Source of the DNA: Bacteroidales bacterium H4
Lineage (GTDB): Bacteria > Bacteroidota > Bacteroidia > Bacteroidales > Muribaculaceae
Length of the DNA: 43,345 nucleotides
Assembly: GCA_001701165.1 (NCBI GenBank)
Contig: DAAP01000050.1
Coordinates: 1-43,345 of the forward strand
Direction of reading: 5' to 3'
Shown here: positions 9,261-16,711 of the stretch, piece after piece
Layout: each line of letters begins with the position of its first letter
How positions within the stretch are numbered: the first letter of the stretch is position 1
Notes under the pieces: model-generated
What the model was told of the DNA's origin: nothing
Databases searched by the model: none
What the model saw: only the letters and a program-made list of their open reading frames with translations
Translations under genes and position numbers: made by a program

Positions 9261-9333
9261 TAGCGAATTCGGGAATCGAACCCGAGTCTCCACCTTGAGA
9301 GGGTGGCGTGCTAGGCCACTACACTAAATCGCC
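9261..9333 (-). tRNA. tRNA-Glu (anticodon CTC)
   Basis: The minus strand folds into a 73-nt cloverleaf. The acceptor pairs GGCGATT with ATTCGCT (one G-U, one U-U). The D arm is GTGT...GCAC. The anticodon arm is CCACC-CTCTCAA-GGTGG, placing CTC at 34-36. The T arm is TCGGG-TTCGATT-CCCGA. The discriminator is A and CCA is not encoded. The CTC anticodon reads GAG. Confidence 0.95.
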
Positions 9334-9347
9334 GTGGTTTTATGACG

Positions 9348-9355
9348 CAAAGGTA
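9348..9355 (-). promoter_or_regulatory. -7 promoter box of tRNA-Glu
   Basis: TACCTTTG on the minus strand lies 15 nt upstream of the tRNA 5' end and matches TAnnTTTG. The -33 region is weak. Confidence 0.6.
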
Positions 9356-9523
9356 CGGCTTTTTCGCGATACAGCAAGAAACAAATGCGTTTTTCGCCCA
9401 GTTTTAAGATTTTTTTTGAAAAACCGAAGATCCAATAGCCGTGTACTTCCATCGGCAATAACGGCAATATAAATATTGCATCAGGCTTCGTACAACTTCA
9501 TTGCCGCTCATTGCCACTACATA

Positions 9524-9555
9524 TTTGGCCGTATGCCACTTTCTACGTACCTTTG
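9524..9555 (+). promoter_or_regulatory. Bacteroidota promoter (TTTG-N20-TACCTTTG)
   Basis: TTTG at 9524-9527 and TACCTTTG at 9548-9555 are separated by 20 nt, a very good fit to the primary-sigma promoter of Bacteroidota. The start codon at 9605 lies about 50 nt downstream. Confidence 0.75.
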
Positions 9556-9604
9556 CAAAGCCTGATAGACTCACTGTATACAGGCACAAAATCGCACAAA
9601 ACAC

Positions 9605-10843
9605 ATGGACAAGCAATACCCCGAAGGGCTGGTGGAAGCCCTGACCACACTGCGCGACTACTGCGCCCGGAACGACTATAAAGGATGGGACCCCTACGAC
9701 GGCCTCAACTCGCGCGTATTCCGCGCCATCCCACTGATAGGTCGCAGCGCAATCATACGCCTGTGCTGGATACAGCTTTTCAAGCGCTCGCCGCTGAACC
9801 TGCGTCCTCTTCTGCTTGTCCCCAAACAGCACAACGCCAAGGGTGTAGCTCTGGCCGTACAAGCGCATTGCGAGATGTTCCATGCAGTCGAGGCCGACCC
9901 GCCATTGGCCGAAGTTCTCGGCACGCAGGATACACTCAAAGCTGAAATTAGTCGTTTGTCTCAGCTGCTTGTCTCGCTGGCGACACCCGGATTCAGCGGT
10001 CCTGCATGGGGCTACAATTTTCCATGGCAATGCCGCCGTGAATTTCTCTTTCCGGCCGGACAACCCACAGTTGTCGCCACCAATTTTGCCGTATGGGCGC
10101 TACTCGATGCCTACGACATCACCGGCGATGAGACACTGAAAGACACCGCCTGCGCCGCCGCACGCTTCGTTACCGAAGACTTACGCCGTACGCCGCACGC
10201 CGGCGGAGTCATTTTGTCCTACTCGGCCATGCCGGGCAATGATACCATATACAATGCCTCGCTACTGGGTTCGCGTCTGCTCACGCGCATATACACCTAC
10301 ACCAAGGACGACAGCCTCCTCGACCTGGCCCGACAATCACTGAAAGCCTGCGCCGCCGAGCAGCGCCCCGACGGCTCGTGGACTTACGGACTGAAGCCCG
10401 TCACCGGATGGATAGACTCTTTCCATACGGGCTACAACCTTGACGCATACGCCGATTACGCGCGACTGACCAACGACCATACCTACGATGAAGTGCTGCG
10501 GCACGGCCTCGAGTACTACACCACCACATTCTTCGATGCTTCGGATGGCACTCCCTCGTACTATCACGACAAGCGCTATCCCATCGATATCCATTGCCCC
10601 GGACAACTCCCCGTAACGCTTGATACAACAAATAGTTATGACAGATATCGACCGCTTGCATTGAAAGTCCTTCGCTGGACGCTGGACAATATGCGCCAAA
10701 ACAACGGCACCTTCATGTATCAGAAAAAACCCGGCATATCATCGCGCATCCCGTATATGCGGTGGTCGCTCGCCTTCGAGTTGCGATCGCTGGCCGTAAC
10801 CCTACGCCGCGAGGCTCAGCGCCGGGCCGAAGCCAAGGACTAA
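9605..10843 (+). CDS. Alpha/alpha-toroid (six-hairpin type) protein of unknown function
   Basis: 412-residue soluble protein with no signal peptide. Helical repeats with aromatic-rich turns (WGYNFPWQCRREFLFPAG, NDTIYNASLLGSRLL, DGSWTYG, WIDSFHTGYNLDAYADY) point to an (alpha/alpha) barrel like those of glycoside hydrolases, epimerases and prenyltransferase-like proteins. The conserved FHTGYNL turn lies where catalytic or ligand residues sit in such barrels. Relatives have at times been labelled delta-aminolevulinic acid dehydratase, but I see neither a TIM-barrel heme-pathway signature nor its lysine motif, so I do not use that name. It is monocistronic with its own strong promoter and is followed by the pheS promoter. 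Confidence 0.75.
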   Translation: MDKQYPEGLVEALTTLRDYCARNDYKGWDPYDGLNSRVFRAIPLIGRSAIIRLCWIQLFKRSPLNLRPLLLVPKQHNAKGVALAVQAHCEMFHAVEADPPLAEVLGTQDTLKAEISRLSQLLVSLATPGFSGPAWGYNFPWQCRREFLFPAGQPTVVATNFAVWALLDAYDITGDETLKDTACAAARFVTEDLRRTPHAGGVILSYSAMPGNDTIYNASLLGSRLLTRIYTYTKDDSLLDLARQSLKACAAEQRPDGSWTYGLKPVTGWIDSFHTGYNLDAYADYARLTNDHTYDEVLRHGLEYYTTTFFDASDGTPSYYHDKRYPIDIHCPGQLPVTLDTTNSYDRYRPLALKVLRWTLDNMRQNNGTFMYQKKPGISSRIPYMRWSLAFELRSLAVTLRREAQRRAEAKD

Positions 10844-11000
10844 GCCACCACCTCAATACCGAGGCACGCCATACATCGCAAAGACGACAACAAGACGACG
10901 CTCCCCTCAACCGATTCTTTTCGTGCCCCCGCACACAATTCTTCCGAGTACATACTGCGAAAAAGCGGCAAGACAATATCACTATTTGCGGAAATTTCAG

Positions 11001-11008
11001 TACCTTTG
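11001..11008 (+). promoter_or_regulatory. -7 promoter box of pheS
   Basis: TACCTTTG lies 57 nt before the pheS start codon. A TTTG exists at 10985-10988, but the 12-nt spacing is too short to be its -33 partner. Confidence 0.6.
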
Positions 11009-11021
11009 CACGATAAAAACC

Positions 11022-11045
11022 ACCGGGTCGAACGACACGCCCGGT
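11022..11045 (+). other. Short 5'-UTR hairpin of pheS
   Basis: ACCGGG (11022-11027) pairs with CCCGGT (11040-11045) just past the predicted transcription start. No T-run follows and no Phe-rich leader reading frame is visible, so it is not a classical attenuator. It may affect mRNA stability or ribosome access. Confidence 0.4.
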
Positions 11046-11064
11046 CTAAATACATTTCTCAGCA

Positions 11065-12084
11065 ATGAAGCAACGCATAGAGAACCTCAGCAAAGAAATA
11101 CAGGCACTGACAGCCTCCACCCCGGCAGAGGTAGAGGAACTGCGCATCAAATACCTCAGCAAAAAAGGCCTAATCGCCTCGCTTTTCAACGACTTCCGCA
11201 CCGTCCCCGCCGACCAGAAGAAGGAAATGGGACAGTTGCTCAACCGGCTCAAAGACCTCGCAACAGACACCATCAACGGCCTTCGCGACGCGCTGTCATC
11301 CAAAGACGAACTACCGGCAGGCCTTGACCTGACGCGCACATCTTCGCCCATCCCCATGGGCACGCGCCACCCGCTGAGCCTCGTCTGCGAAGAAATCGTT
11401 GACATCTTCCGCCGACTGGGCTTCACCATAGCCGAAGGCCCGGAAATCGAAGACGATTGGCACGTATTTTCTTCACTGAACTTTGCGCCCGACCACCCTG
11501 CTCGCGACATGCAGGACACATTCTTCATACAGCGTAGTCCCGATGTGCTGCTTCGCACGCACACATCATCGGTGCAGACTCGCGTAATGGAGCATACACA
11601 GCCACCTATTCGCATCATCTGCCCCGGTCGCGTCTACCGCAACGAGGCTATCTCGGCACGCGCCCACTGCTTCTTCCACCAAGTAGAGGCATTGTATGTG
11701 GACAAAGGCGTCAGCTTTGCAGACTTGCGACAGACACTGCTGTACTTCGCCCGCGAAATGTTCGGCGCTGACACCAGGATACGCTTGCGTCCCAGCTACT
11801 TCCCCTTCACCGAGCCATCTGCCGAGATGGATATTAGCTGTGACCTGTGCGGAGGCAAGGGCTGCGGTTTCTGCAAAGGCAGTGGATGGGTCGAAATCCT
11901 CGGCTGCGGTATGGTGGATCCAAACGTCCTCGAAGCCTGCGGCATAGACTCAAAGGAATACACCGGCTTCGCTTTGGGCATGGGCATAGAACGCATCACC
12001 AACCTCAAATACCGCGTCAAGGATCTGCGCATGTTCTCCGAAAATGACACGCGTTTCCTGGACGAATTTGCCGGCGCTCACTGA
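11065..12084 (+). CDS. pheS: Phenylalanine-tRNA ligase alpha subunit
   Basis: Class II aminoacyl-tRNA synthetase subunit, 339 residues, charging tRNA(Phe) as part of the alpha2-beta2 enzyme. The N-terminal coiled-coil tRNA-binding arm is at about 1-90. The catalytic domain shows HPLSLVCEEIVDIFRRLGF, then the motif 2 area around RVYRNEAISARAHCFFHQVE. The cysteine-rich segment CDLCGGKGCGFCKGSGWVEILGCGMV and motif 3 FALGMGIERI (near residues 300-315) are typical of bacterial PheS. The beta-subunit gene pheT is not in the window, so the two subunits are unlinked here. ATG follows the promoter by about 55 nt. Confidence 0.97.
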   Translation: MKQRIENLSKEIQALTASTPAEVEELRIKYLSKKGLIASLFNDFRTVPADQKKEMGQLLNRLKDLATDTINGLRDALSSKDELPAGLDLTRTSSPIPMGTRHPLSLVCEEIVDIFRRLGFTIAEGPEIEDDWHVFSSLNFAPDHPARDMQDTFFIQRSPDVLLRTHTSSVQTRVMEHTQPPIRIICPGRVYRNEAISARAHCFFHQVEALYVDKGVSFADLRQTLLYFAREMFGADTRIRLRPSYFPFTEPSAEMDISCDLCGGKGCGFCKGSGWVEILGCGMVDPNVLEACGIDSKEYTGFALGMGIERITNLKYRVKDLRMFSENDTRFLDEFAGAH

Positions 12085-12211
12085 TACGCCCGTCCTGTCC
12101 ATGCCGACTGCCGCGCAACTCCTGCTACAACCTGCGGTATGATGCTCTGCGGAGTCGACGATTCAATGACCCTTCCAATTCCACTCGTATTTTTCTCCGG
12201 CATCTGACACC

Positions 12212-12589
12212 ATGTTACACTGCTTGTTAGTTTTTCTCGGAGGTGGCATAGGCTCATTATGCCGCTACGGAATACAGCATATCGGCATCAGTGGAGCCTC
12301 ATTCCTCTATACGCTGACGGCCAACATCTCGGGCTGTCTCGCCATAGGAATAATATGGGCATTACTGGATGCATGGCATGCGGACAAAGCTTGGAACTTA
12401 CTGTTAATCACCGGACTTTTAGGCGGGTATACCACTTTCTCGGCTTTTTCTTTAGACGTTGTGCAGCTTATTCAAGCAGGCAAAGCACTCACTGCCGCCG
12501 CATATGTAGCTGCAAGCGTGCTCGGCGGTCCGGCCGCATGCGGCATAGGGCTATATGCCACCCAACGCATAATACGCATTTTCGCATGA
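12212..12589 (+). CDS. crcB: Fluoride channel CrcB/Fluc
   Basis: Small four-helix membrane protein (125 residues) that exports fluoride as a dual-topology dimer in this family. LGGGIGSLCRYG at the N-terminus, TLTANISGCLAIG in helix 2 and GGYTTFSAFS (residues 71-80), which contains the central Na+/phenylalanine-box region, are all family signatures. The stop overlaps the next start by 4 nt (ATGA), coupling it to the endonuclease III gene. I looked for a fluoride (crcB) riboswitch in the 127 nt between pheS and this gene and did not find its conserved core. Confidence 0.94.
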   Translation: MLHCLLVFLGGGIGSLCRYGIQHIGISGASFLYTLTANISGCLAIGIIWALLDAWHADKAWNLLLITGLLGGYTTFSAFSLDVVQLIQAGKALTAAAYVAASVLGGPAACGIGLYATQRIIRIFA

Positions 12590-13248
12590 CCATAGACGAA
12601 AAATACAACCAAGTACTCGAAAGACTAAGCCGCGAAATTCCGATGCCGGAAACCGAGCTCCATTATACCAACGGCTACCAGCTGCTTACGGCCGTAATAT
12701 TGTCGGCCCAATGCACCGACAAACGCATAAATATGGTTACGCCGGCGCTCTTTGCCGCCTACCCCACGGCCAAAGACTTGGCCGCGGCGGACACCGCCGA
12801 AATATACGAATACATCAAATCGGTATCCTATCCCAACAACAAGGCCAAGGCATTATCCGGAATGGCCAAGGCGCTCACCCAACGCTTCGGAGGCAACGTC
12901 CCTGACAATATGGACGACCTGCTCGACATCCCGGGCGTAGGTCGCAAGACAGCCAACGTCATCCTGGCCGTCCTCTACGGACAGGCCGCCATGGCGGTGG
13001 ATACCCATGTATTCCGCGTAAGCAACCGTATAGGGCTGACCGACAACTCACGTACCCCAATCGAAACAGAGCGCACACTAATGCAGCATATCCCGGCACA
13101 CCTTGTGCCGAAAGCCCACCACTGGCTCATATTACATGGTCGATACGTATGCAAGGCTCGACGCCCGGATTGTGAGCATTGCTACCTCACCGATTTGTGC
13201 AAAAGCTACGCGCACACACACCGAATACAAGGCACAAACAACAGCTAA
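12586..13248 (+). CDS. nth: Endonuclease III (DNA glycosylase / AP lyase)
   Basis: Base-excision repair enzyme removing oxidised pyrimidines, 220 residues. The helix-hairpin-helix LLDIPGVGRKTANVIL is at 113-128 with catalytic Lys121, and the catalytic aspartate is D139 in VDTHVFRV. The [4Fe-4S] cluster ligands are C189, C196, C199 and C205 (C-x6-C-x2-C-x5-C). The ATG at 12586 overlaps the crcB stop and is preferred over longer upstream openings, because those would fully overlap crcB. Functionally unrelated to crcB, so the coupling probably reflects compact packing. Confidence 0.97.
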   Translation: MTIDEKYNQVLERLSREIPMPETELHYTNGYQLLTAVILSAQCTDKRINMVTPALFAAYPTAKDLAAADTAEIYEYIKSVSYPNNKAKALSGMAKALTQRFGGNVPDNMDDLLDIPGVGRKTANVILAVLYGQAAMAVDTHVFRVSNRIGLTDNSRTPIETERTLMQHIPAHLVPKAHHWLILHGRYVCKARRPDCEHCYLTDLCKSYAHTHRIQGTNNS

Positions 13249-13258
13249 ACCGCACACC

Positions 13259-13954
13259 ATGGAACCCGTAGAGGAAACCACCTTCATCGTCATCATCGAA
13301 ATCCTGGGAACAATATCATTCGCGATCTCAGGCATCCGATTGGCAGCCGCCAAAAATTTCGACTGGTTCGGCGCATACGTCATAGGCTTGGTCACGGCCA
13401 TAGGCGGCGGAACACTACGCGACGTCTTAATCCAGGCGCCGGTATTCTGGATGGTGTCCTGGCATTACTTGGCCGTCACCGGGTTGTCACTACTTACGGT
13501 GCTATTATTCAAGAGGACCCTTGTCGGCGGATTCCGAACACTATTCCTATTTGACGCCATAGGTCTTGCCCTATTTGTGGTCATAGGAATCGAAAAATCA
13601 CTCACTTACAACTATCCTATGTGGGTGGCCATCACCATGGGCATAATCACCGGGTCTTTTGGCGGCGTATGCCGCGACATACTCATCAACGAGGTTCCGT
13701 TGTTTTTCCGCAAGGACATATACGCTACCGCCTGTCTTGCCGGTGGAATAGTATATTGGCTGATATGGCTGATCGGAATGCCTTCCATAGTTGCACAGGT
13801 GCTTTGCGCCGCCACCGTCATCGGCCTGCGCATACTTGCCTTCAAATACAATTGGTCTCTGCCCGCGCTCAAGGTCAAGCCCGAAAACATGCCCAAGGAC
13901 GACAACCTCGGCACCGGAGACTCATCCCTAAAATCCGATAACAATGACAATTAA
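13259..13954 (+). CDS. TRIC / UPF0126 family membrane channel protein
   Basis: 231-residue membrane protein with two homologous halves of three helices each, plus an extra C-terminal helix. The paired glycine-rich kinked-helix motifs GGGTLRD (49-55) and GGVCRD (135-140) mark the internal repeat of this family, whose members are trimeric cation channels or small-solute (glycine-type) transporters. The polar C-terminal tail (about 205-231) is Asp/Lys/Asn-rich. ATG at 13259 follows nth by 10 nt. The end overlaps the GtrA-like gene by 11 nt, so they are likely co-translated. Confidence 0.92.
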   Translation: MEPVEETTFIVIIEILGTISFAISGIRLAAAKNFDWFGAYVIGLVTAIGGGTLRDVLIQAPVFWMVSWHYLAVTGLSLLTVLLFKRTLVGGFRTLFLFDAIGLALFVVIGIEKSLTYNYPMWVAITMGIITGSFGGVCRDILINEVPLFFRKDIYATACLAGGIVYWLIWLIGMPSIVAQVLCAATVIGLRILAFKYNWSLPALKVKPENMPKDDNLGTGDSSLKSDNNDN

Positions 13955-14381
13955 CCACGACAAACCCCTGATACAGCTGGCCAAATACGCCATTGTAGGC
14001 GTTATGAATACGCTTCTTACTCTGGCCGTTATATTTATATGCAAGTCGCTACTGGGGGTCAACCCATACATATCCAATGCATTAGGCTACATCGTAGGAC
14101 TCATCAACTCCTTCCTTTGGAACCGCTCATGGGTATTCCGCCGCCGCGATGGCAAGCTGTCTCGTCAAGCAATATTGTTTCTCATCGGATTTGCCGTATG
14201 CTACGGACTGCAATTCTTCACCGTTTGGAGCCTGAACCAATCCCCATTCGGCGAAATCGAAATACGAATCTCGAGCTTCACCCTTTCGGGCTACGGCATA
14301 GCAACGCTCATAGGCAACGTGGTATACACCGCCTGCAACTTCATATTCAACAGACTGTTTACCTTCAGCCGCCGCAAATAA
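13944..14381 (+). CDS. GtrA-like small membrane protein
   Basis: 145-residue protein with four predicted helices, matching the GtrA-like family: LAKYAIVGVMNTLLTLAVIF at the start, YISNALGYIVGLINSFLWNRSWVFR in the middle (the N-S-F-L-W-N-R-x-W-V-F signature), and ACNFIFNRLFTFSRRK at the end. Family members move or flip undecaprenyl-phosphate-linked sugars for cell-envelope glycosylation. No partner glycosyltransferase is adjacent. It overlaps the TRIC-family gene by 11 nt. Confidence 0.9.
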   Translation: MTINHDKPLIQLAKYAIVGVMNTLLTLAVIFICKSLLGVNPYISNALGYIVGLINSFLWNRSWVFRRRDGKLSRQAILFLIGFAVCYGLQFFTVWSLNQSPFGEIEIRISSFTLSGYGIATLIGNVVYTACNFIFNRLFTFSRRK

Positions 14382-14416
14382 TACGGTTGCCGAACATATC
14401 AAAAAAAAGCCATACT

Positions 14417-14869
14417 ATGCAACAAATCATCAAGAAACACCTGACACTCCTATTGGTACTCTTAGCCTCGATGGCGACTTTCACGTCCTGCGATGACGAT
14501 GAAGGATATGCCATTGACGTACGCGACCTCCCCTCACAGGCTTGGGACTTTTTGGATTACTATTATTATGACATTCCGGTAGTCGAAGCATTCTACTACG
14601 GCAGCGGTTCGGACGGATACTATCGCGTCAACCTCGCCGACGGTACCGGCATCGGCTTCGATGCATGGGGCAAATGGTACTTCGTATCCGCCCCTTGGGA
14701 CTCAAGCGTCCCGGCAGGCATAATCCCGCCGCGCATAATCAATTTTGTAGGATACTACTATCCTTACGAAGCCATTGTCAGTATCACCATCACCGGATAC
14801 GGATATGACATCATCTTATCCAATGGCACGGAACTATCCTTCGACCACTACGGCGAGGTTTATGATTAG
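14417..14869 (+). CDS. PepSY-like lipoprotein
   Basis: Exported 150-residue protein with a lipoprotein signal peptide (hydrophobic LTLLLVLLASMATFTSC, acceptor Cys at about residue 28) followed by acidic residues DDDEG, often seen in surface lipoproteins of Bacteroidota. The rest contains two PepSY-like (DUF2874) repeats: LPSQAWDFLDYYYY...YYRVNLADGTGIGFDAWGKW and IPPRIINFVGYYYPYE...YDIILSNGTELSFDHYGEV. Such proteins are thought to bind or inhibit envelope proteases or other periplasmic partners; the specific role is unknown. Start is ATG 35 nt after the GtrA-like gene. Confidence 0.88.
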   Translation: MQQIIKKHLTLLLVLLASMATFTSCDDDEGYAIDVRDLPSQAWDFLDYYYYDIPVVEAFYYGSGSDGYYRVNLADGTGIGFDAWGKWYFVSAPWDSSVPAGIIPPRIINFVGYYYPYEAIVSITITGYGYDIILSNGTELSFDHYGEVYD

Positions 14870-15011
14870 CCCCAGCCACCCGCTCACTTCGGACAATCAA
14901 AGTACAAAACACATACGGCATACAGCCCTATACCCGGACATCTGCCGTATTTACTCGTCTTTATGTCGTTGTTTATGCCGTTATGGCCTTATCCGGCATA
15001 AAATGCCGAAT

Positions 15012-15479
15012 CTATCGCGCCGACTTCTCAAAGCCAACCTGACGTGTGAAAGCCTCGTCAAAGCATATCAGTGTCTCGGTCTGCGAGGCAAATTGTGCGT
15101 GCACATTGGACTGCAAAAGCTGGTACAAGTGTTCGTTATCCCGAGCCATAATACGTATTAACAAGTCATAGCGTCCGGACGTCACATTGCAGCTCACCAC
15201 CTCGGGAATGGCACGCAGTATCTCGATAGCCTCGCGAATCTTGGATGGTTCCATGAGATGGATACCCACAAATGCCGACAACTTGTAGCCCAAAGCCTCG
15301 GGATTGACCACACAATCCCAGCGGCGTATTACACCATTGGCCACAAGTCGTTTAATACGTTGATGAATAGCAGCTCCCGAAAGATCGCACACGCGCGCTA
15401 TTTCTTGAAACGATTCACGAGCATTGGTTGCAAGAAGTCCCAAAATCTTCAAATCCAAATTGTCAAATTGTCTTTCCAT
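15012..15479 (-). CDS. Lrp/AsnC family transcriptional regulator
   Basis: 155-residue feast/famine regulator. The N-terminal winged helix-turn-helix is at about 5-60 (LDLKILGLLATNARESFQEIARVCDLSGAAIHQRIKRL). The C-terminal RAM/ACT-like effector domain is at about 65-140 (YKLSAFVGIHL..., VTSGRYDLLIRIMARD). It probably binds an amino acid and controls amino-acid metabolism or transport genes. Start at 15479 was chosen because the conserved D-x2-D-x-K-I-L block begins there; the frame stays open to 15584 but encodes an atypical extension. Transcribed away from the 15907 gene. Confidence 0.94.
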   Translation of the reverse strand: MERQFDNLDLKILGLLATNARESFQEIARVCDLSGAAIHQRIKRLVANGVIRRWDCVVNPEALGYKLSAFVGIHLMEPSKIREAIEILRAIPEVVSCNVTSGRYDLLIRIMARDNEHLYQLLQSNVHAQFASQTETLICFDEAFTRQVGFEKSAR

Positions 15480-15906
15480 GAAAGAAAATATTCTGAAAGT
15501 AGTAAAAGGTTTGTGCAAAATGCAGCTGTAACTGATGTGTCGATAATTGTATTGCAAATATCGAAACTTATCCGCAAACCACAAACACCCCTTCGCAGAT
15601 TTTGCGCAATTCTTTGCATTTACACGCCAAAATAAACATATTTTAACAACTATCTCTTCCCGTTCCTAATCTACGACGCGACATCGGTGTCAGTTAGAAC
15701 TTAAAAATCCGAGATAGAGACGACATACCGGACAACGAATGCCAACACCATCACACGACATTCACGAGAAAAAAAATCAGATTTCAGCGAAAATGTTCGT
15801 CAAAACCAAAAATGATTTACTAATTTCGCATTGTCATTTGATGGACATACGCGACCATGGTCGCGCCACGACGACTTAACAATTCGTAACCTATAGACTT
15901 AAGTAT
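15480..15906. other. Divergent intergenic region with a 14-bp palindrome
   Basis: 427 nt between the Lrp-type regulator and the acidic-protein gene, no gene seen. A perfect palindrome GCGACCATGGTCGC sits at 15851-15864, 43 nt before the plus-strand start. A weak -7-like TAATTTCG lies at 15821-15828. The palindrome could be an operator, possibly for a dimeric regulator. Confidence 0.4.
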
Positions 15907-16461
15907 ATGATTTTCAACTTTCGCTTAGTTTCGGACGAAGTAGACAACTTCAAGAGAGAAATCGAGATAGACGCCGACGACACCTTCCTCGACCTCCGCA
16001 ACGCTATTTGCGATGCTGTACAATATGACCGCTCGGAAATGTGCTCATTCTTCCTGTGCGATGACAGCTGGGAAAAAGAAAAAGAAATCACTTTGGAAGA
16101 CATGGGTACAGACAGCGACGAGGACACCTACCTGATGGACGAATGCATACTCAGCGACTACCTGGACGACGAAGGCCAAAAACTGATGTTCGTATTCGAC
16201 TACATGACCGACCGTGCCTTCTTCCTACAGCTCAAAAAAATCATAACCGGCAAATCACTCAAAGACCCGGTATGCACCCTGTCTATGGGCAAAGCTCCGG
16301 ACCAGCACATCGACATGAAACGCTTCGAAGCCGAAATCGATGCTAAAGCAGCAAAGCAGGCATCCCTCGAAGATTTCGGCGAGGACTTCGACGAAGACGG
16401 CTACAACGAAGACGAATTCGACCCGGAAGGTTTCTCAGACCTCACCTTTGACGAACATTGA
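15907..16461 (+). CDS. Plasmid pRiA4b ORF-3-like acidic protein
   Basis: 184-residue, strongly acidic cytoplasmic protein matching the pRiA4b ORF-3 / IS1096 TnpR-like family. The signature is FRLVSDEVDNFKREIEIDADDTFLDLRNAI, a ubiquitin-like beta-grasp half, followed by CSFFLCDDSWEKEKEI and LSDYLDDEGQKLMFVFDY. The C-terminal 40 residues are almost pure Asp/Glu with Gly/Phe. Stand-alone members are common in Bacteroidota and their role is unknown. Despite the family name there is no transposase or terminal repeat here. It is followed by a strong terminator, so it is probably monocistronic. Confidence 0.88.
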   Translation: MIFNFRLVSDEVDNFKREIEIDADDTFLDLRNAICDAVQYDRSEMCSFFLCDDSWEKEKEITLEDMGTDSDEDTYLMDECILSDYLDDEGQKLMFVFDYMTDRAFFLQLKKIITGKSLKDPVCTLSMGKAPDQHIDMKRFEAEIDAKAAKQASLEDFGEDFDEDGYNEDEFDPEGFSDLTFDEH

Positions 16462-16485
16462 CAACACACAAAGGCTCAGCCTTGC

Positions 16486-16527
16486 AAAGTCCGACAGTTC
16501 CACGCTGCCGGACTTTTACTTTTTTTG
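16486..16527 (+). terminator. Rho-independent terminator
   Basis: AAAGTCCG (16486-16493) pairs with CGGACTTT (16509-16516), extended inside by CAG/CTG. The run TACTTTTTTT follows. It closes the 15907-16461 gene. Confidence 0.88.
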
Positions 16528-16584
16528 AATGCTATGTCTCTGTATTTTAACGTATTTTATATGTGTTATACCAACTTTTAGCTT

Positions 16585-16592
16585 TATCTTTG
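16585..16592 (+). promoter_or_regulatory. -7 promoter box of the exported-protein island
   Basis: TATCTTTG matches TAnnTTTG and lies 120 nt before the phosphodiester glycosidase gene. The -33 region (around 16561) is a poor match. Confidence 0.5.
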
Positions 16593-16711
16593 TCGTATAT
16601 ATGTATGCCAATGTATTATTGCGACTTTAGCAACACACAAAAGCTTGCAGCTCAAAATATTACCCAATAGATAGCCAATATTCGACGTATAACCGCATCA
16701 AACGTTTGCAC

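Noticed and set aside
11001..11064. Phe-dependent attenuator before pheS
   Set aside because: A small hairpin exists but there is no Phe-rich leader frame and no T-run, so attenuation is not supported.
12085..12211. Fluoride riboswitch before crcB
   Set aside because: The conserved core of the crcB RNA could not be found in these 127 nt; expression may come from the pheS transcript.
14930..15011. Terminator of the Lrp-type gene on the minus strand
   Set aside because: Short CGGCAT/ATGCCG pairings exist but without a T-run or a single convincing stem.
15907..16461. Transposon-related (IS1096 TnpR) mobile element
   Set aside because: The family name is historical; no transposase, terminal repeats or target duplication are visible here.
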